Shown here in pieces: positions 37,696 through 49,526 of a stretch of 64,000 bases of DNA (within the stretch, counting starts at the first letter, position 1; each line of letters starts with the position of its first letter). The stretch spans positions 770,840 to 834,839 of the forward strand of contig JANVCC010000072.1 of assembly GCA_025345505.1 (NCBI GenBank). Direction: 5' to 3'. The position numbers were made by a program, and so were the translations under genes. Origin of the DNA: Todiramphus chloris collaris (Eukaryota > Chordata > Aves > Coraciiformes > Alcedinidae). The notes under the pieces are model-generated. The model made no database searches and was not told the DNA's origin. It saw nothing but the letters and a program-made list of their open reading frames with translations.

Positions 37696-40600
37696 CGGTA
37701 TCACCTTGAAAATTTCCTAATATAGAAGGTAAAATTCATTGACAAGGAAGAATTTCAAAAACACTGTTCTTGAGTCATAGACCTGAGACTTCCATGGAGA
37801 ATTTACCAAATTCCAGCATCACAGTATTTGAAAAAAGTCATATGTGCTACATGTAATTAATAATTTGAGGCAACCCTTAACCAAAGGGAAGTAATTATCA
37901 GTCTGCAACATTTCAGGTGAGAAGGTACATTTGACCAAACTGTATCACCTACAAACAAAGCCACTTTTCTGTTAATTAAAACCAGCTGATGACTGGTTTA
38001 TGAGAAAAAAAATATTTTGAGATATTCTTATGAATCACACAATCATGTTTCTAACTTTTCTTACTTTAACATGAAATCACAAACCCTCATATACAAGGGC
38101 AAGGACCATCAAATGGCATTCACACGAACAGAGCAAGTTTTAAAGGGCTGCTCTTCAAAATAAATATCTATACAGCGCACTGGGAAAATCTCCTCCCACA
38201 TATTGCCTAACTTTAAATGAATTTGTGGCTTTGGTAATGATCTGAAGAATTTGCTCTACTCTCCTCTCTGTTCAGCACATCCCGTTATTACTGGAGCATC
38301 AGAGACAAGTGGAGCGAAGGCAAAGTACTGCCTGAGAAGAGCAGTTCAGGAACGGCTGCGATTAATGAGCAGATAAACACAAATATGATTGTCTGCCTTT
38401 TAAGAAGGAAGAGTCATGAGCTCATTAAGGCACTGAGATCCTACGATACCATTGTTAAAACAGTCCTGCTTTAAGTAGAGAACCATAGCACCTCAGCTGA
38501 TCTTTTAAATAAGAAGCTGAAGGAAGCCATCGAAACAGAAGCAAGCAAAAAGCTGACTTTCACCGTGGGGGCTGTTCTGAAGGCTCCTCAGGCAGCAAAG
38601 GCTAAATAAAGCTGCCCTGAATTCAGAATTTAAGTCCTTCCCAAACCAGAGCAAGTTTACTGTATTACATGGCAATAGCTACTTGAGGCTTCTTCAGCTT
38701 CAGCTGGGGAAGAGCAGGGGAGATGGCAGGTCACTCCCCAGCCCTTCCTTGCAATGGGGTCACATCTACAGCTTTCCGACTAAAAGCAGTAACTGTGAGC
38801 ATGGCATTCTTTGCCTGGAAAGCTACCCCACAGACACCAAGGGAAACAGCTATACAGAAATAAGTTTCAAAGGGACAATAAAAGACAATTTTCCTGGCAT
38901 CTCCCTGAGAACCTAATAAATAAAAGTAAAAAGCCTAAACAACTCAGCTTCTATTTATTTGTGCTATCAAATCAAGCACTAGTGATGGTGGGAGACTCGC
39001 CCTGTAGGTTAAGCTCTGCTCTGTTCTTTTTTGTAGCCTGTCCAAAGCAATCCAGGACTGCAGTCCTACTCTAAACAACAGCAGCTCCCCACTGAGCAGG
39101 GGTGATGCTTTAGGAGCACAGAATCAGTGAAAGGGCTCCCTTGCCATTTCCCTCCCTGTCCTTGCTCTCTGTGGATGGTATCACAGGAGAAGGTGGTGTC
39201 TCTAGGGAAACGGGGACGTTGCCACTATCGGTACATTTACAGCTAACTCAATAACAGATGCACAAAGCTACTCTAGCTTGGCATAATGAGACTTTCTTTT
39301 TATACACAAAGGTAACAGCAATCAGCCTGACATGCTTTGTGTAAATCCCCCAAACCCTGTTTATTCTTTACTTAAATAAATGAACCATTGATCCAATGAG
39401 AAGCTGCTTCATTTCAGACATCATTATCTCCTCCTGGCCCTTTTTTTTTCCCCTATGAAAATTAAGAAGTTGAGGTGGCTCTGATTTGATACCATAATTA
39501 ACTTTTCTTCTATCCTGTTCTTCTTGAGCAACGTGGTGAGTTGTGAGGTGGTTGTCTTCTAGAAGGATTGGCCATTTTACTTCAATTCTCTTCCACTCTC
39601 ATTCCTGGAGAAACTGCAATAGGAGAATGACATCAGTTTGTCACCAAACTCCATACTCACCTCCTGTGGTTTTGCTCTTTAAAATTCCTACAATCTCTCT
39701 GTGAAACTACAAACTCCCAAAGATCTATATGCGGTTCAGTTTTTCCAAGGTTCAGCAAAATGAAGCTCTTCATAGCTCATAGTTATAACCAACCTGGACA
39801 TACACCTTTTGGAGATTCTGGGCATGGCATGAACTGTACTACAGGGCTGTCAGCTTTTTTCTGCTTTATTAGAATTTATTTGGAATAAGACAACAGAATC
39901 GAGCCTACTGTTTGACTAGTCATGTATTTATTATTTGTGGGTTTAACATGCAAAACCAGTATAACAATTATAGAAGAATAACTGTAGCACTGAAAAAAAG
40001 TATTCATGCAGAATGAGGCTTCTACTCGAACTATCCTCCACAATCACCAGTTAGTTGATTTGTCCCAATATTTATAGTTCATCATTACAACTGCCAACCT
40101 GGCAACCACCAGGATTTGTTGTTTCAATTAAGGACAGTAAACAGATTGTCCCCTTTTTTTATAACGAAAAAATCTAAAATGTAATACTTCACAGTTTAAC
40201 ATGTTTATTCATTTAAACGAGCTAAAAAATAGTGGTGTGACATCTGCTTGAGAGACACTGGTACCTAACATTTTGGCTGTCTCCCCACCAATTTAGTTGT
40301 GATTAAGGGGGAATAAGAGGAAGAGTAAGGATTCTGTCAATTAAGTGCATTGATGAACTACAAAAAATATTTTTCCACTCTTGGAAAAGCATAAAAATAT
40401 ATCTACAGAAAAATTCATTACAGCAAACTAAGAGGATGATGGGGAAAAGTGCTGCAAAATATCTCCACTGGCTCTTTCAGAGAAAGATATTGTAAGTATA
40501 CGATCACAGAGAATCTTTGCCAGTTTATTTATCTCATGGCTTCTTTTGCCAAAGTGCAGGCATAATCCACTACAAAATCTTTTAAGAAGCAGTTCTAACA

Positions 40601-43600
40601 CCACGTTTCTGATGTCTTCTTGATGGGACATAGTGTTATTTTCTTAGTCATAAGCACCACTAATTATTATGCTACTGTAAGTAAAGCTTGAAATGCAATC
40701 AAGATCTGTAGTATCCTGTTTGTTGGCACTGTAACTTGCCTAGTCTGCACTTCAAGTACACTCCTTTACTGAGAATTGTCCTGAATGCATTTGACTGTCA
40801 CCAACTGGCCCAGTTGTGCCTTACAGGCATAAATAACCCTCTATCAGGGCAAAATGAATCACCACTTTACTGGGAGCTGCTAGCAACACTTTCCTCCCTG
40901 AAAGGGCAGCATTCAAAACTTGGCCCTAAATCAGCAGATAATCGTCTTACATAGCAGCAATTTTCATGGAAATGGGATGGCCGGTTTTGTAGGGCTTTCC
41001 CTGTGCCTTCATTTAGTAGCGTTGTTTAAAAACCATTTGTTTTCAAACACAACTTGTTAGGTCAACTGCTCTAGATGACACCTGAACAGATGAGTTTGCT
41101 CGTGTTGCGTATGTTCACAGTTACACATTGCAGCGTAATCTCACAGTCTACGTGTTGTCCCTGCTACAGCTGGTCTGATGTATGGAAGGAGCTATGACAG
41201 ATCCTGAATCACATGATGTCTTTATGATATGCAACGGGGAACTTTAAATAAACTGTTCTTCGAGAAAAGTTTAAATATATCTCTAGGGTCCATTAGGAAA
41301 ATGCTGAACATGCCTCCTAAGTTCACCAGTAAAATATATTTATGGACTCTAGGAAATAGAGTTAAAGCCTTTCCTTGGCAGTGTTCACCAGCAGCACTAG
41401 TAAAACTACTACATTGAGGCTTCTGTCTTGACATAGCCTAAATGCTGGTTCCCCTTTTGTAGGATCAAAAGGAAAAGAACTGATGAGGAAAGATATATTG
41501 AGCAAAATCACTGCTGGAGCCTGTCTTGCCTTCCTAGACAGACTCTTCCAGATGGGACATCCACTCCCACTCACAGCACGAGACCTCAGTACAGGCATCT
41601 CCTCCACAAGCTGTGCTGGAAAGAAATTCAGTTTAATTCACAAGCAGAGGGCAACAACAATACTGTCATCTATCCTTTTCCCAGAGGTGGATATCCTTGA
41701 AACAACCTGCCTGGTTAAAGCCAGGGCTACTGTTTAAATGGTTTGATCAGCGAGCTTTCTTTGAAACAATCCTATAGAAGCATTATTTTTATAATAAAGA
41801 CAATCTCTCTGAAGTTGATGGAGCTACACCGAACAATTTTGTCTGCAGAAAGAGATTGGCTCTACTGGTATTGGGTGGGATGACAAGGGAAGTTTGTCTT
41901 TATTGTCTTTCAAGTAGTCATAGGCTAAGCTTAGTTCTAATACAGGCTTAGGGGCTAGAACTGCCTAGAATAATCCAGATATTCTAAAACTGGTATCATT
42001 GCTCACATTTGAACATTGTGCTGTTTAGATTGCTTTAATGTCCTTTCAAACTTATATATAATCCAGTCTGACACATCCAATATTAATAAGAGCACAAAAA
42101 TAGTAAAAATACATTTATTATCAAAATAGACACCGAGAAACTCATACAGAGATAGGTGGTCCAAAAACCAAGAGGCATTCAATCTCAGATATAATTAAGG
42201 GCAAAATAAGCCACATGTTTGAAAGATTAAAATCAGTCTCTACGTTAAAATAACAGGCATGGACAATGTAGTGCTCCAGAAAGCAGAAATAACTTCAGGT
42301 CAGATTCTGATTTTCCCTTGGAGTAAATGAGCTGTAATTCAGTGAACTCAGGAGAATAATAAATTAGTAATCTCAGATCTCATTGCTAATATTGTTGTGC
42401 CTTTTAGAAAAGCAAGGCTGAATAATTCAATTAAAATTGGGAACTTTCAGATTTAAAAAAAAAATATTGACATAGTCCTGTAAGATATCATTGTGCTGAT
42501 AAGAAAAAAAGTGTATTTGCTCTAATGTTTGCCATGTATTTCTGTGTACACTGAACAGAAGTCTACCCAGTTTATCTAAGCAAATGGAAATTTTCTTGTT
42601 CCATGAGAATATCTTTCACTGGAATGAAAAGGCCTCACCCAAACAAAGCCAACAGACAAACTGCAAACTGTGGCACTTGTGGGCAATATGGACTGACAAG
42701 CCACTGATCAGGGAAGCTGCTTCAATCACACATACACAGGCTTTGGATTTGGTCTATGAGTCATAATTATGGGAAATGCAATCTTCCTGTTTTAGGAACT
42801 TCATGTTCAGAAATTTGACAGTAAGAATAGCTTGCTTTTTCATGGAATTGATTCAGAAAGCAAGTTACAATAAAATCTGCATTAAGAGGATAACTATACA
42901 TCATTCTCAGGCCATACATCACCCAGAGGGCTACGTGAAGACATGAAGAAATCAATCAGCATTTTATGGACCAAGAAAATTGCTCGTGCAAAATAACCAG
43001 AGAGGTCTACAGCTTCTGTGACATGTGGTGTGGCACTGGTGAAGCGAACGGCATGTCAGATTCAAGGAGACAGCTTGTGATAGGCTTTTCCCTCCACTGA
43101 AAGTCATGCCATGTGTCAGATAATGCTCCACCATAAATGCAACATGTTGCTAAGCACTTGGTCATGTGTGTGAGTATAAGCGGACGTTGTCATATGAATG
43201 CATAAATGTGAAGATTTTGTGTCTGTAACAGTCATAATTGGAAAAAAAGAGAAATAATTGCACATACATGTTTCTGTGTCTTCATATTCTTCTTGGAAGA
43301 CTGTTGTGCTCTGAATTTCTAGAGGAGTTTTGCATTGCATGAAGTGAAGGAAGAGTATGAAAGATAAGAAGTGGACCCTTAGAGACTCATAATGTATATG
43401 GTCAGAGTTACTGTATAGTTTAAAAATTAACTACTGATTTAAGTTCCTTAAGTAGTGATAATGAGACTATATAAATGTAAAATAAATATATTTTCCGTTA
43501 TAATATTTACTATGTTTGTATCCCTTTGTCTTCAAAATCACTATAAGAAATCTTCGTCTGGCATTTCATGAACAGTTAGTAAATGTATCAGTTGCAACTA

Positions 43601-44579
43601 AACCTAACATTCAGCCCTGAAATTGGTACCAAAGATAAAGCCAAGCCAGTTTGCTAATAAAATTTCAGAATTATGATAACATTTCCAGAAGTCAATCTGC
43701 CTAACTCCCTCGCACATTCAGCATCAATGGCTCTATGCTTTTCTTGGTATCAAAGTGAATGTGAACTAGAGAAAGACTGACCACATTTTTAAAGGATCAA
43801 AAAGAAACCTTTAAAACCACAAGCTCAGTGATATGCTAAAGCCAAAGCAGAACAGGATAAAGCTAGAATTTTACAGCTACCTGCAGCTGCTTTGACATAC
43901 CAACTTCTTCAAGTGGCTTGTGGTTATCAAAGGGATCAAAAATGTTATCTACAGTGCATATTCTGAAAGACACTTTGCAAGAACTGAAGTATGTCATGGA
44001 GCCAAGATTTTCCCAATTATTCGTACGCATGAAAAAAAGATTTTTTAATACTTACAACTTTCCACATTAGTCTGATGATTAAAATGGTCGTATAACTGGA
44101 AAGCAATTTCTTTTACAACATCCCCCTAACAGGTAGAGCAAGTTGATACCACAGCCAGCAGGAAGAGTATAATTAAAATACAATTTTGACTTTATATTAA
44201 TAATAGAGCAATCCACTAATTAAAATCAACATCGACTGAACTTTCTATTTACACTAGTTCAGACAGCACAGGAGGCAAAGAACTGTGTTTCAGAGGCATA
44301 TGCGAATGTTAGAGCTTCTGTCATCCAGGTGCCATTTCTGACAGAACACGTGTGCTGAACAGTTGGCAAAAGAATGAAAAAGATTACTGCAGATATATGG
44401 GCACACAGAATCTGGGATGACATAAAATTAAGTCCATACAGGAGGTGACAGACTGCTTCTAAAAAGATTTTTTTTTTTCCCCTACAATTTCTTCTATCTT
44501 TGTGCCTGCGCATGTACACACAGGCACAAGGAAGATTAAAAGGCAGAGAAAAGAGGAGAGGTTTTTGGCAGATTTTAAA
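37696..44579. other. Non-coding sequence 3' of TRIQK, nothing recognised
   Basis: AT-rich sequence. The part nearest 44.6 kb could belong to a longer TRIQK 3' UTR. A decayed repeat is possible at 42298-42384. Confidence 0.65.
42298..42384. repeat. Possible second, more decayed copy of the 27184-27292 repeat
   Basis: The segment begins GGTCAGATTCTGAT and ends AATCTCAGATCTCATT, with TGTAATTCAGTGAACTCAGG in the middle. These landmarks occur in the same order as in the 27184-27292 element, but the match is weak and was judged by eye. Confidence 0.3.
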
Positions 44580-44599
44580 CACAAATCAAGGAAAGACTT

Positions 44600-44605
44600 T
44601 TTATT
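44600..44605 (-). promoter_or_regulatory. Candidate polyadenylation signal for TRIQK
   Basis: The minus strand reads AATAAA, about 440 nt after the TRIQK stop. A single hexamer is weak evidence in AT-rich DNA. Confidence 0.25.
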
Positions 44606-44883
44606 TGGTAATTCTGTTTTCTTTTGGGGAGAGAAAAGGAACATAATTCGGCAATTGGGAAGCTTTGATTCCTAAATTTAGTGAAGACAGATTATGACTA
44701 TCCTCCTGTGAAGTCAGCATCAATACCCATGATAATAATAGCACCTGTCTTTTGACATCAAAGTTCTCTGCCTAAGAAAAAAAAAATAATGTAAACAATA
44801 AACTTCATGTATTGTACCGCTGCTCCTGGCTTCGGTGTTAACCAAAACCATTGGCTGTCAATGACTGTCCTCTTGTTTTGCAG

Positions 44884-44974
44884 ATCGGGAATGTAAAAGT
44901 GACTGACGCATTGCAAAACTTTCTACTGAATTTGGACTGCAAGAAATGGCATCATTTACTGTCTCACAGTGAAG
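44884..44974 (+). other. Exon-like open segment antisense to the TRIQK 3' UTR
   Basis: A good acceptor (CTGTCCTCTTGTTTTGCAG) precedes 91 nt that are open in one frame (30 codons, IGNVKVTDALQNFLLNLDCK then KWHHLLSHSE), followed by a GTACTG donor. No protein family is recognised. It may be chance or an antisense non-coding exon. Confidence 0.2.
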
Positions 44975-45041
44975 GTACTGTGTGTTCCTATGTAGTCTTG
45001 TTCAAGCTGAAGAAATCCTGAAGATAGATTCACTGCATCTG

Positions 45042-45155
45042 CTAGTTTTCATCTGGATCCAGATCAAGGTCAACTTCATTGGAAATGTTAAGATAAAAGA
45101 AAGCATAGAAAGCCAACAAAAATACCAGTATAGCTGCAAGTACAAGGGCAACTTC
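45042..45155 (-). CDS. TRIQK: TRIQK terminal coding exon (C-terminal 37 residues and stop)
   Basis: The minus strand reads a good acceptor (pyrimidine-rich tract ending TTTCTACAG) at 45156 and then 37 codons to a TAG at 45042-45044. The peptide begins EVALVLAAIL, continues through LAFYAFFYLNIS and ends in an acidic tail, EVDLDLDPDEN. This matches the C-terminus of vertebrate TRIQK as I recall it, with the same residue count after the conserved Lys-Glu exon junction. The hydrophobic run at residues 2-22 of this exon is the protein's only membrane helix. TRIQK is a small (about 86 aa) single-pass protein reported at the endoplasmic reticulum; its molecular function is not established. The exon starts in phase 0, matching the end of the exon at 55075-55160. 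The frame, stop and splice site are intact, so this is not a pseudogene. The last residue is Asn where I recall an acidic residue in mammals. Confidence 0.93.
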   Translation of the reverse strand, partial: EVALVLAAILVFLLAFYAFFYLNISNEVDLDLDPDEN

Positions 45156-48100
45156 CTGTAGAAATAAGAGAAAAAACAAACAACACAAACCCCTGTTAGA
45201 ACCAGTACTGTATTTTCAGATAAATCAGGAATAAATATTTACATTCTATGATGCATATCAAGATAACACCAGACATACATAATCGCATAAGGCACTGGTA
45301 CTTTAATGGTTTCTGTTTTGCAATTACCATTTCAGAATGTTATGAAATCCATTAATTTAATGAAAAATTTTGGTGAGTGTGATACATTGCTAGAAATAGG
45401 AAATTTGGCTTAAAGATCTTTGGTCTGACCTATAAAGATAGGAGCTTTCTGTCTTTTTGTTATCCTCTTCCTTCTTTTTCTACAAGAAAATACGGAATTC
45501 ACAAACCACAGTTTTGAACACAAATTTAAGTTACGAATTTACACTGTGAATTTTGATGTTTTCTAGCAATATGCTACTGCTTTTTGCCAACAAATTTGTA
45601 ATTTTTTAATGAAGCAAACACAGTATGGTGGAAGTCAATGAAAATTGCTACCTCTACCTCCCAGCCTCCTGGCATGCATTACAATACAGAGCTAAAAAAT
45701 CCTTCAGAATTGGATGAAACTTTTCTTCCCTCCCCTCTGCAATAATGCAAAAAGCACAACAATTTGCACTTGCCTCTTTTCCCATAAAATATTGCAACTT
45801 GCGGCATCTTCCTTAATTAACATAAAAGAGTCTTCCAAAGTATACATGATTTATAGCAGCTTTCAGAAGCAGAAAAATGTTTTTCTACTACATGTCATAC
45901 TCTCATTATGTGACTGCCTATCATCATATTCTATCTTAAGGCTGGACGCTGTTAAGCTCCAACTTTAGATTTCAGATATAATAAATTGTAGTACAATCAT
46001 CCTGCTTATAACACTACTTGTTTCAAAGTCATAGCATTTAACCTTTTAAAGTGTTTATTTTCCTGGAGAGCACAGCACATTTCCTGTAGTTTTGACTCTC
46101 ATTTTGATAGACAATTAGAGAGGTGAATTTGAGAAAAATCCTTATGTTCCTTCAGCTCAGAGAAAGTGCCTCTTCTGCAGCTAACAACATGCACTGCTAC
46201 ATTCCTTCATTATGTATTGTTCATTCATTCATTATGTATTTTAAATATCATGCACTGAAGTACTCAGAGGGAACAGGTTAATTTGAACCTGCGAAAACCT
46301 TTTTGCCTCTACAAGAAAAAGCAACAATCTCCCTTACAAAATCTCAGCCTCATGTAAACATCCAGCTGTATACTTAAAAGGAGAGATGACTTTATAACAA
46401 CTAATCTGAGTTGTTACAGGAGATGCCACATCAAATCTACTCTGCCAGTGGGATGGAAAGGAGATGCCTACGCCACACCTAGACAGGCAAGACACACTTT
46501 ACCATCCAAGGAGAGAATCGGACCCTCTTTGGTTTAAGATCCATTGTGTCCTCTAAAAAAAGTCAGGTGAATTCTTCCTAAACATGTCTGTTTCTCCCTT
46601 TAGAATAGAAGGGGAGTGGAGAGGATACCTGGTGTGGAGAACTGCCCTGTTGAATTCCATTCAATATCTTTAGATTGGTGTTGGCTTTGTGACCAACTTT
46701 GCATGTCCACTGCCAAGAAGGGGTTAAAACTGTGTTAGCTTCATTTTTTAAAGTCTAGCCCATAATCTGGCATTCTTCTATAGAACAGCATTTCATTTGC
46801 ATTTACATGAATGCATTATATAGTTTATCAGAATGTTGGATCAATAATTCAACATATGCCATCTAATAAACTTTGAAATACTACTGCCTAGTTGGCGTAT
46901 GCTCTATAGGAGTCTTTGTTCTATAGAAACCTTTGCTTTACGTTTTACAGGGATAATTCACTGAGATGTACTTTAAATTTATTTTACCACATGAAAATTG
47001 CTCCTGAAATTTCGCTAAGGCTGTTTGCTACAGACTTCAACTACATATTCCTCTTAGAATTATATCACCCTCTGAATCTCATCCTCCTGATTTCATATGA
47101 TTTGATTAAAAAAAAAAAAAAAAGTAAGTACATCTAATTCACTAATATATTAAAGGGAAGTGATTTCTGCTTTGTTGCAGTTGCAACACGTCAGTATCTC
47201 ACAAAAGGGCATGGCAGCATCAGACAGGTTTCATTTATTTCCTTGTATCCGCAGCTGTGCTCCCAGACCCATCTGGCCACACAGCTACTAATCTTAAGAG
47301 GATGTAATAAACAAGTGACATACAACTGCAAGCTCCATCTGCTCAGGAGAGTGGACAACAAAACCGTACAATGCAGGCACCGTTCACACTTGACACAGAG
47401 AGCAAATTCATTCCAGTATTAAAAAGTTTTTCCCTTGTTTGGATGCCACGCTCGCTGCTTTACAATAGGTCCATCTTTCCTCTCCCTTCTCCCTTCTGAA
47501 AAGCTGTGGTAGCAGCAGCAAAATTTTGGGGGATGTTTGCATTAAACTTTTCTTTTCTAGGAAGTAGAACCGGGAAAATCTTAACTTTTATTCTCAGGCT
47601 GCCCAGTAACTGCTTTCATGGGAGCAGTTCTTTAATTCCTCTGCCTAAGTTTAGCAGTGAATAACACTGAGGTTTCCTTACGTAGGCACTGGCAACTGTG
47701 TGGCTGGATCAGTATTTATTAACCCAGGGAATAAAAAGCCTTATCGAAATTCCAGGTTTGAGAATTATGCAAGAACCTTAATTTTGAGTTACTGAAGAAG
47801 GCAGAGTAACAAAAAATCTAAAATCAACAGCCTAACAAAGGACACTTGGCTCTCAGCTAAGGATATGCAGTCTCTTAAGAATTGCATCCGGATTATGAAC
47901 TTTTATAAACATAAATTTTGCAATGTAAATAGCAAATGAGATGTTATACCGTTATACTGTCTCTGCAACAACAGTATACATTGTCATTTTAATTTGTTTC
48001 ATATTTATCAGGCTTTGCTATTTGTATTTTAAGCCATGCATAGAAATGAAACGTTAAAATACTCGCCGCTCAGCATATATAGCTCCCTTTCTCTTGCACT

Positions 48101-48226
48101 TTATGGATCATCCCCATCATCCCTCTGCAAAATCCATTTACTCAGAGGATTTCACCATGAATAATTAACCACTATAGAGAAAGTCCTATAGAAATAAACT
48201 TTAAATGATCCCAGGGCTTCTTCTCC

Positions 48227-48242
48227 TTTTTTTTTTTTTTTT
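48227..48242 (+). repeat. Poly(T) tract of 16
   Basis: Sixteen consecutive T bases about 225 bp before the solo LTR at 48468. Confidence 0.9.
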
Positions 48243-48467
48243 CATTTCCTTTAGAAATGCTACAGAATGCTAGGAAATAACATCCCTGTTCTCAAATCCC
48301 AAAGTACAGTCAAAGAAGCCTTTAAAAGGAACAGAATTTTCTATTATACTCATTTATATTTAGAATAATGTTTGTAAAACCCTACCAATTTCAGTTTGGT
48401 TAAGTTTTTCAGAAACTTTTCCATGAAAGAAACGCATGCAATTACAGCATAATGCAGATTTAATTCT

Positions 48468-49224
48468 TGTCCTGGTTTGAGTGAGAACAGAGCTGATTCT
48501 GTTCAGGGGTTTTACTTTCCAGCTCAGTTCTCCTAACCCCCTGCACTCTCTGCAGCCAGCAGCGTTTCCACAGGCAGGGGCTGCTTCTGGCAGCGCTAGC
48601 ACCCCGTGTTTAGAGTCAGTGCCAAGGGTTGGGGAGCAGACCAAGGCCACTGCTGGGTCTTGTGCACCACGGTGGGGGTGCAGAAAGGGAAAGGCGGCAC
48701 CTGCAGGGAGCAGCGGCCAGGACAGGGGACCCCAACCTGCCCAGAGAGGGATTCCAGCCCGGATACGGCACCGTCGCTGTAAAGCTCAGGGATCAGCAGG
48801 GTCAAGCTCTCAGCTCTTCCTCTTCTGCTTCACTGGCTTTGGCATCCCAGGAGGCCTCTGTCCGTTCTGCCTTCGATCCCAATCTGTGTGTTCCTGAATC
48901 CGGTACCAGAATCCAGCTCCTGAACACAGCTCCCATCTGACACTGGACGCAGTCTGGGACTCCCCCAGTGCCTGCTCCACAGCATCGGTGGTGATGGTGA
49001 TGGAATTGCCATCAGGGGGGTTGAGTTCTGTACTGGTTTTATACCTATTTGTATATATTCCATTATTATTATTTTCCTTTTCATTAAAGCTGTTCTAGTT
49101 TCCTTTTCTAATCACTGAGTCTCTCTCCCTTATTCCCTTTCTCTTCCCCTTTGGGGAGGGAGGGGGGTTAACAGAGAGCATCTGTTACAGGTTTAGCGGG
49201 CTGCCCTGACCCTAAACCGTGACA
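48468..49224 (+). repeat. Solo LTR of the same ERVL-like family, plus strand, inside the TRIQK intron
   Basis: The element starts TGTCCTGGTTTGAGTGAGAA and ends AAACCGTGACA. It aligns along nearly its whole length with the reverse complement of 9205-10001. The two termini are near-inverted copies (TGTCCTGGTTT versus TGTCACGGTTT). ATTAAA at 49083-49088 is the likely polyadenylation signal. Flanks are ATTCT (48463-48467) and ACCCT (49225-49229); a 5 bp duplication is possible only if two transitions have occurred. No gag, pol or env-like sequence adjoins it. It lies antisense to TRIQK transcription. Its GC content is clearly above that of the surrounding intron. The 138-codon frame at 48481-48897 is an accident of this GC-rich LTR, not a gene. 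Confidence 0.88.
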
Positions 49225-49495
49225 ACCCTCCTATCATTTTTTGCCAGTTTCTGTCTCTCATACCAAAATACTTGGTTAATGTCCTCAGACTGACTCTCCT
49301 GGAGCAAGCTGCAAAGTTGGGATATAAACAAGATTAATCCAGAGATGAAAAAATTGAGATGATGGAAAAATGATGGCTATAATAACACAAATCTGGACAC
49401 TGTGTATGGCAGCACTACAACCTACTCATATTTTCAGGAAATGTAAGGGGTTTTTTTACATTTTTTTTAATTGTCCTCTAAAGAAAGGACATTTG

Positions 49496-49526
49496 AATTT
49501 AAGAAATAATTCAATTTAAGAAATAA
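49496..49526. repeat. Direct repeat, 17 bp period
   Basis: AATTTAAGAAATAA occurs at 49496-49509 and 49513-49526. Confidence 0.9.

Larger units (their letters stand above)
44580..45041 (-). other. TRIQK: Probable TRIQK 3' UTR
   Basis: This is the sequence immediately after the TRIQK stop codon on the minus strand. Its far end is a guess based on the first AATAAA downstream of the stop (44600-44605). The true UTR could be longer, since further AATAAA or ATTAAA hexamers occur at lower coordinates. A plus-strand exon-like segment (44884-44974) overlaps it. Confidence 0.45.

Noticed and set aside
41807..41835. Possible copy of the old palindromic repeat (GAAGTTGATGGAGCTACACC)
   Set aside because: The match covers only about 20 bp and could be chance.
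48481..48897. 138-codon open frame (and overlapping frames) that could look like a gene
   Set aside because: It lies inside the GC-rich solo LTR at 48468-49224; the product has no retroviral or cellular domain.
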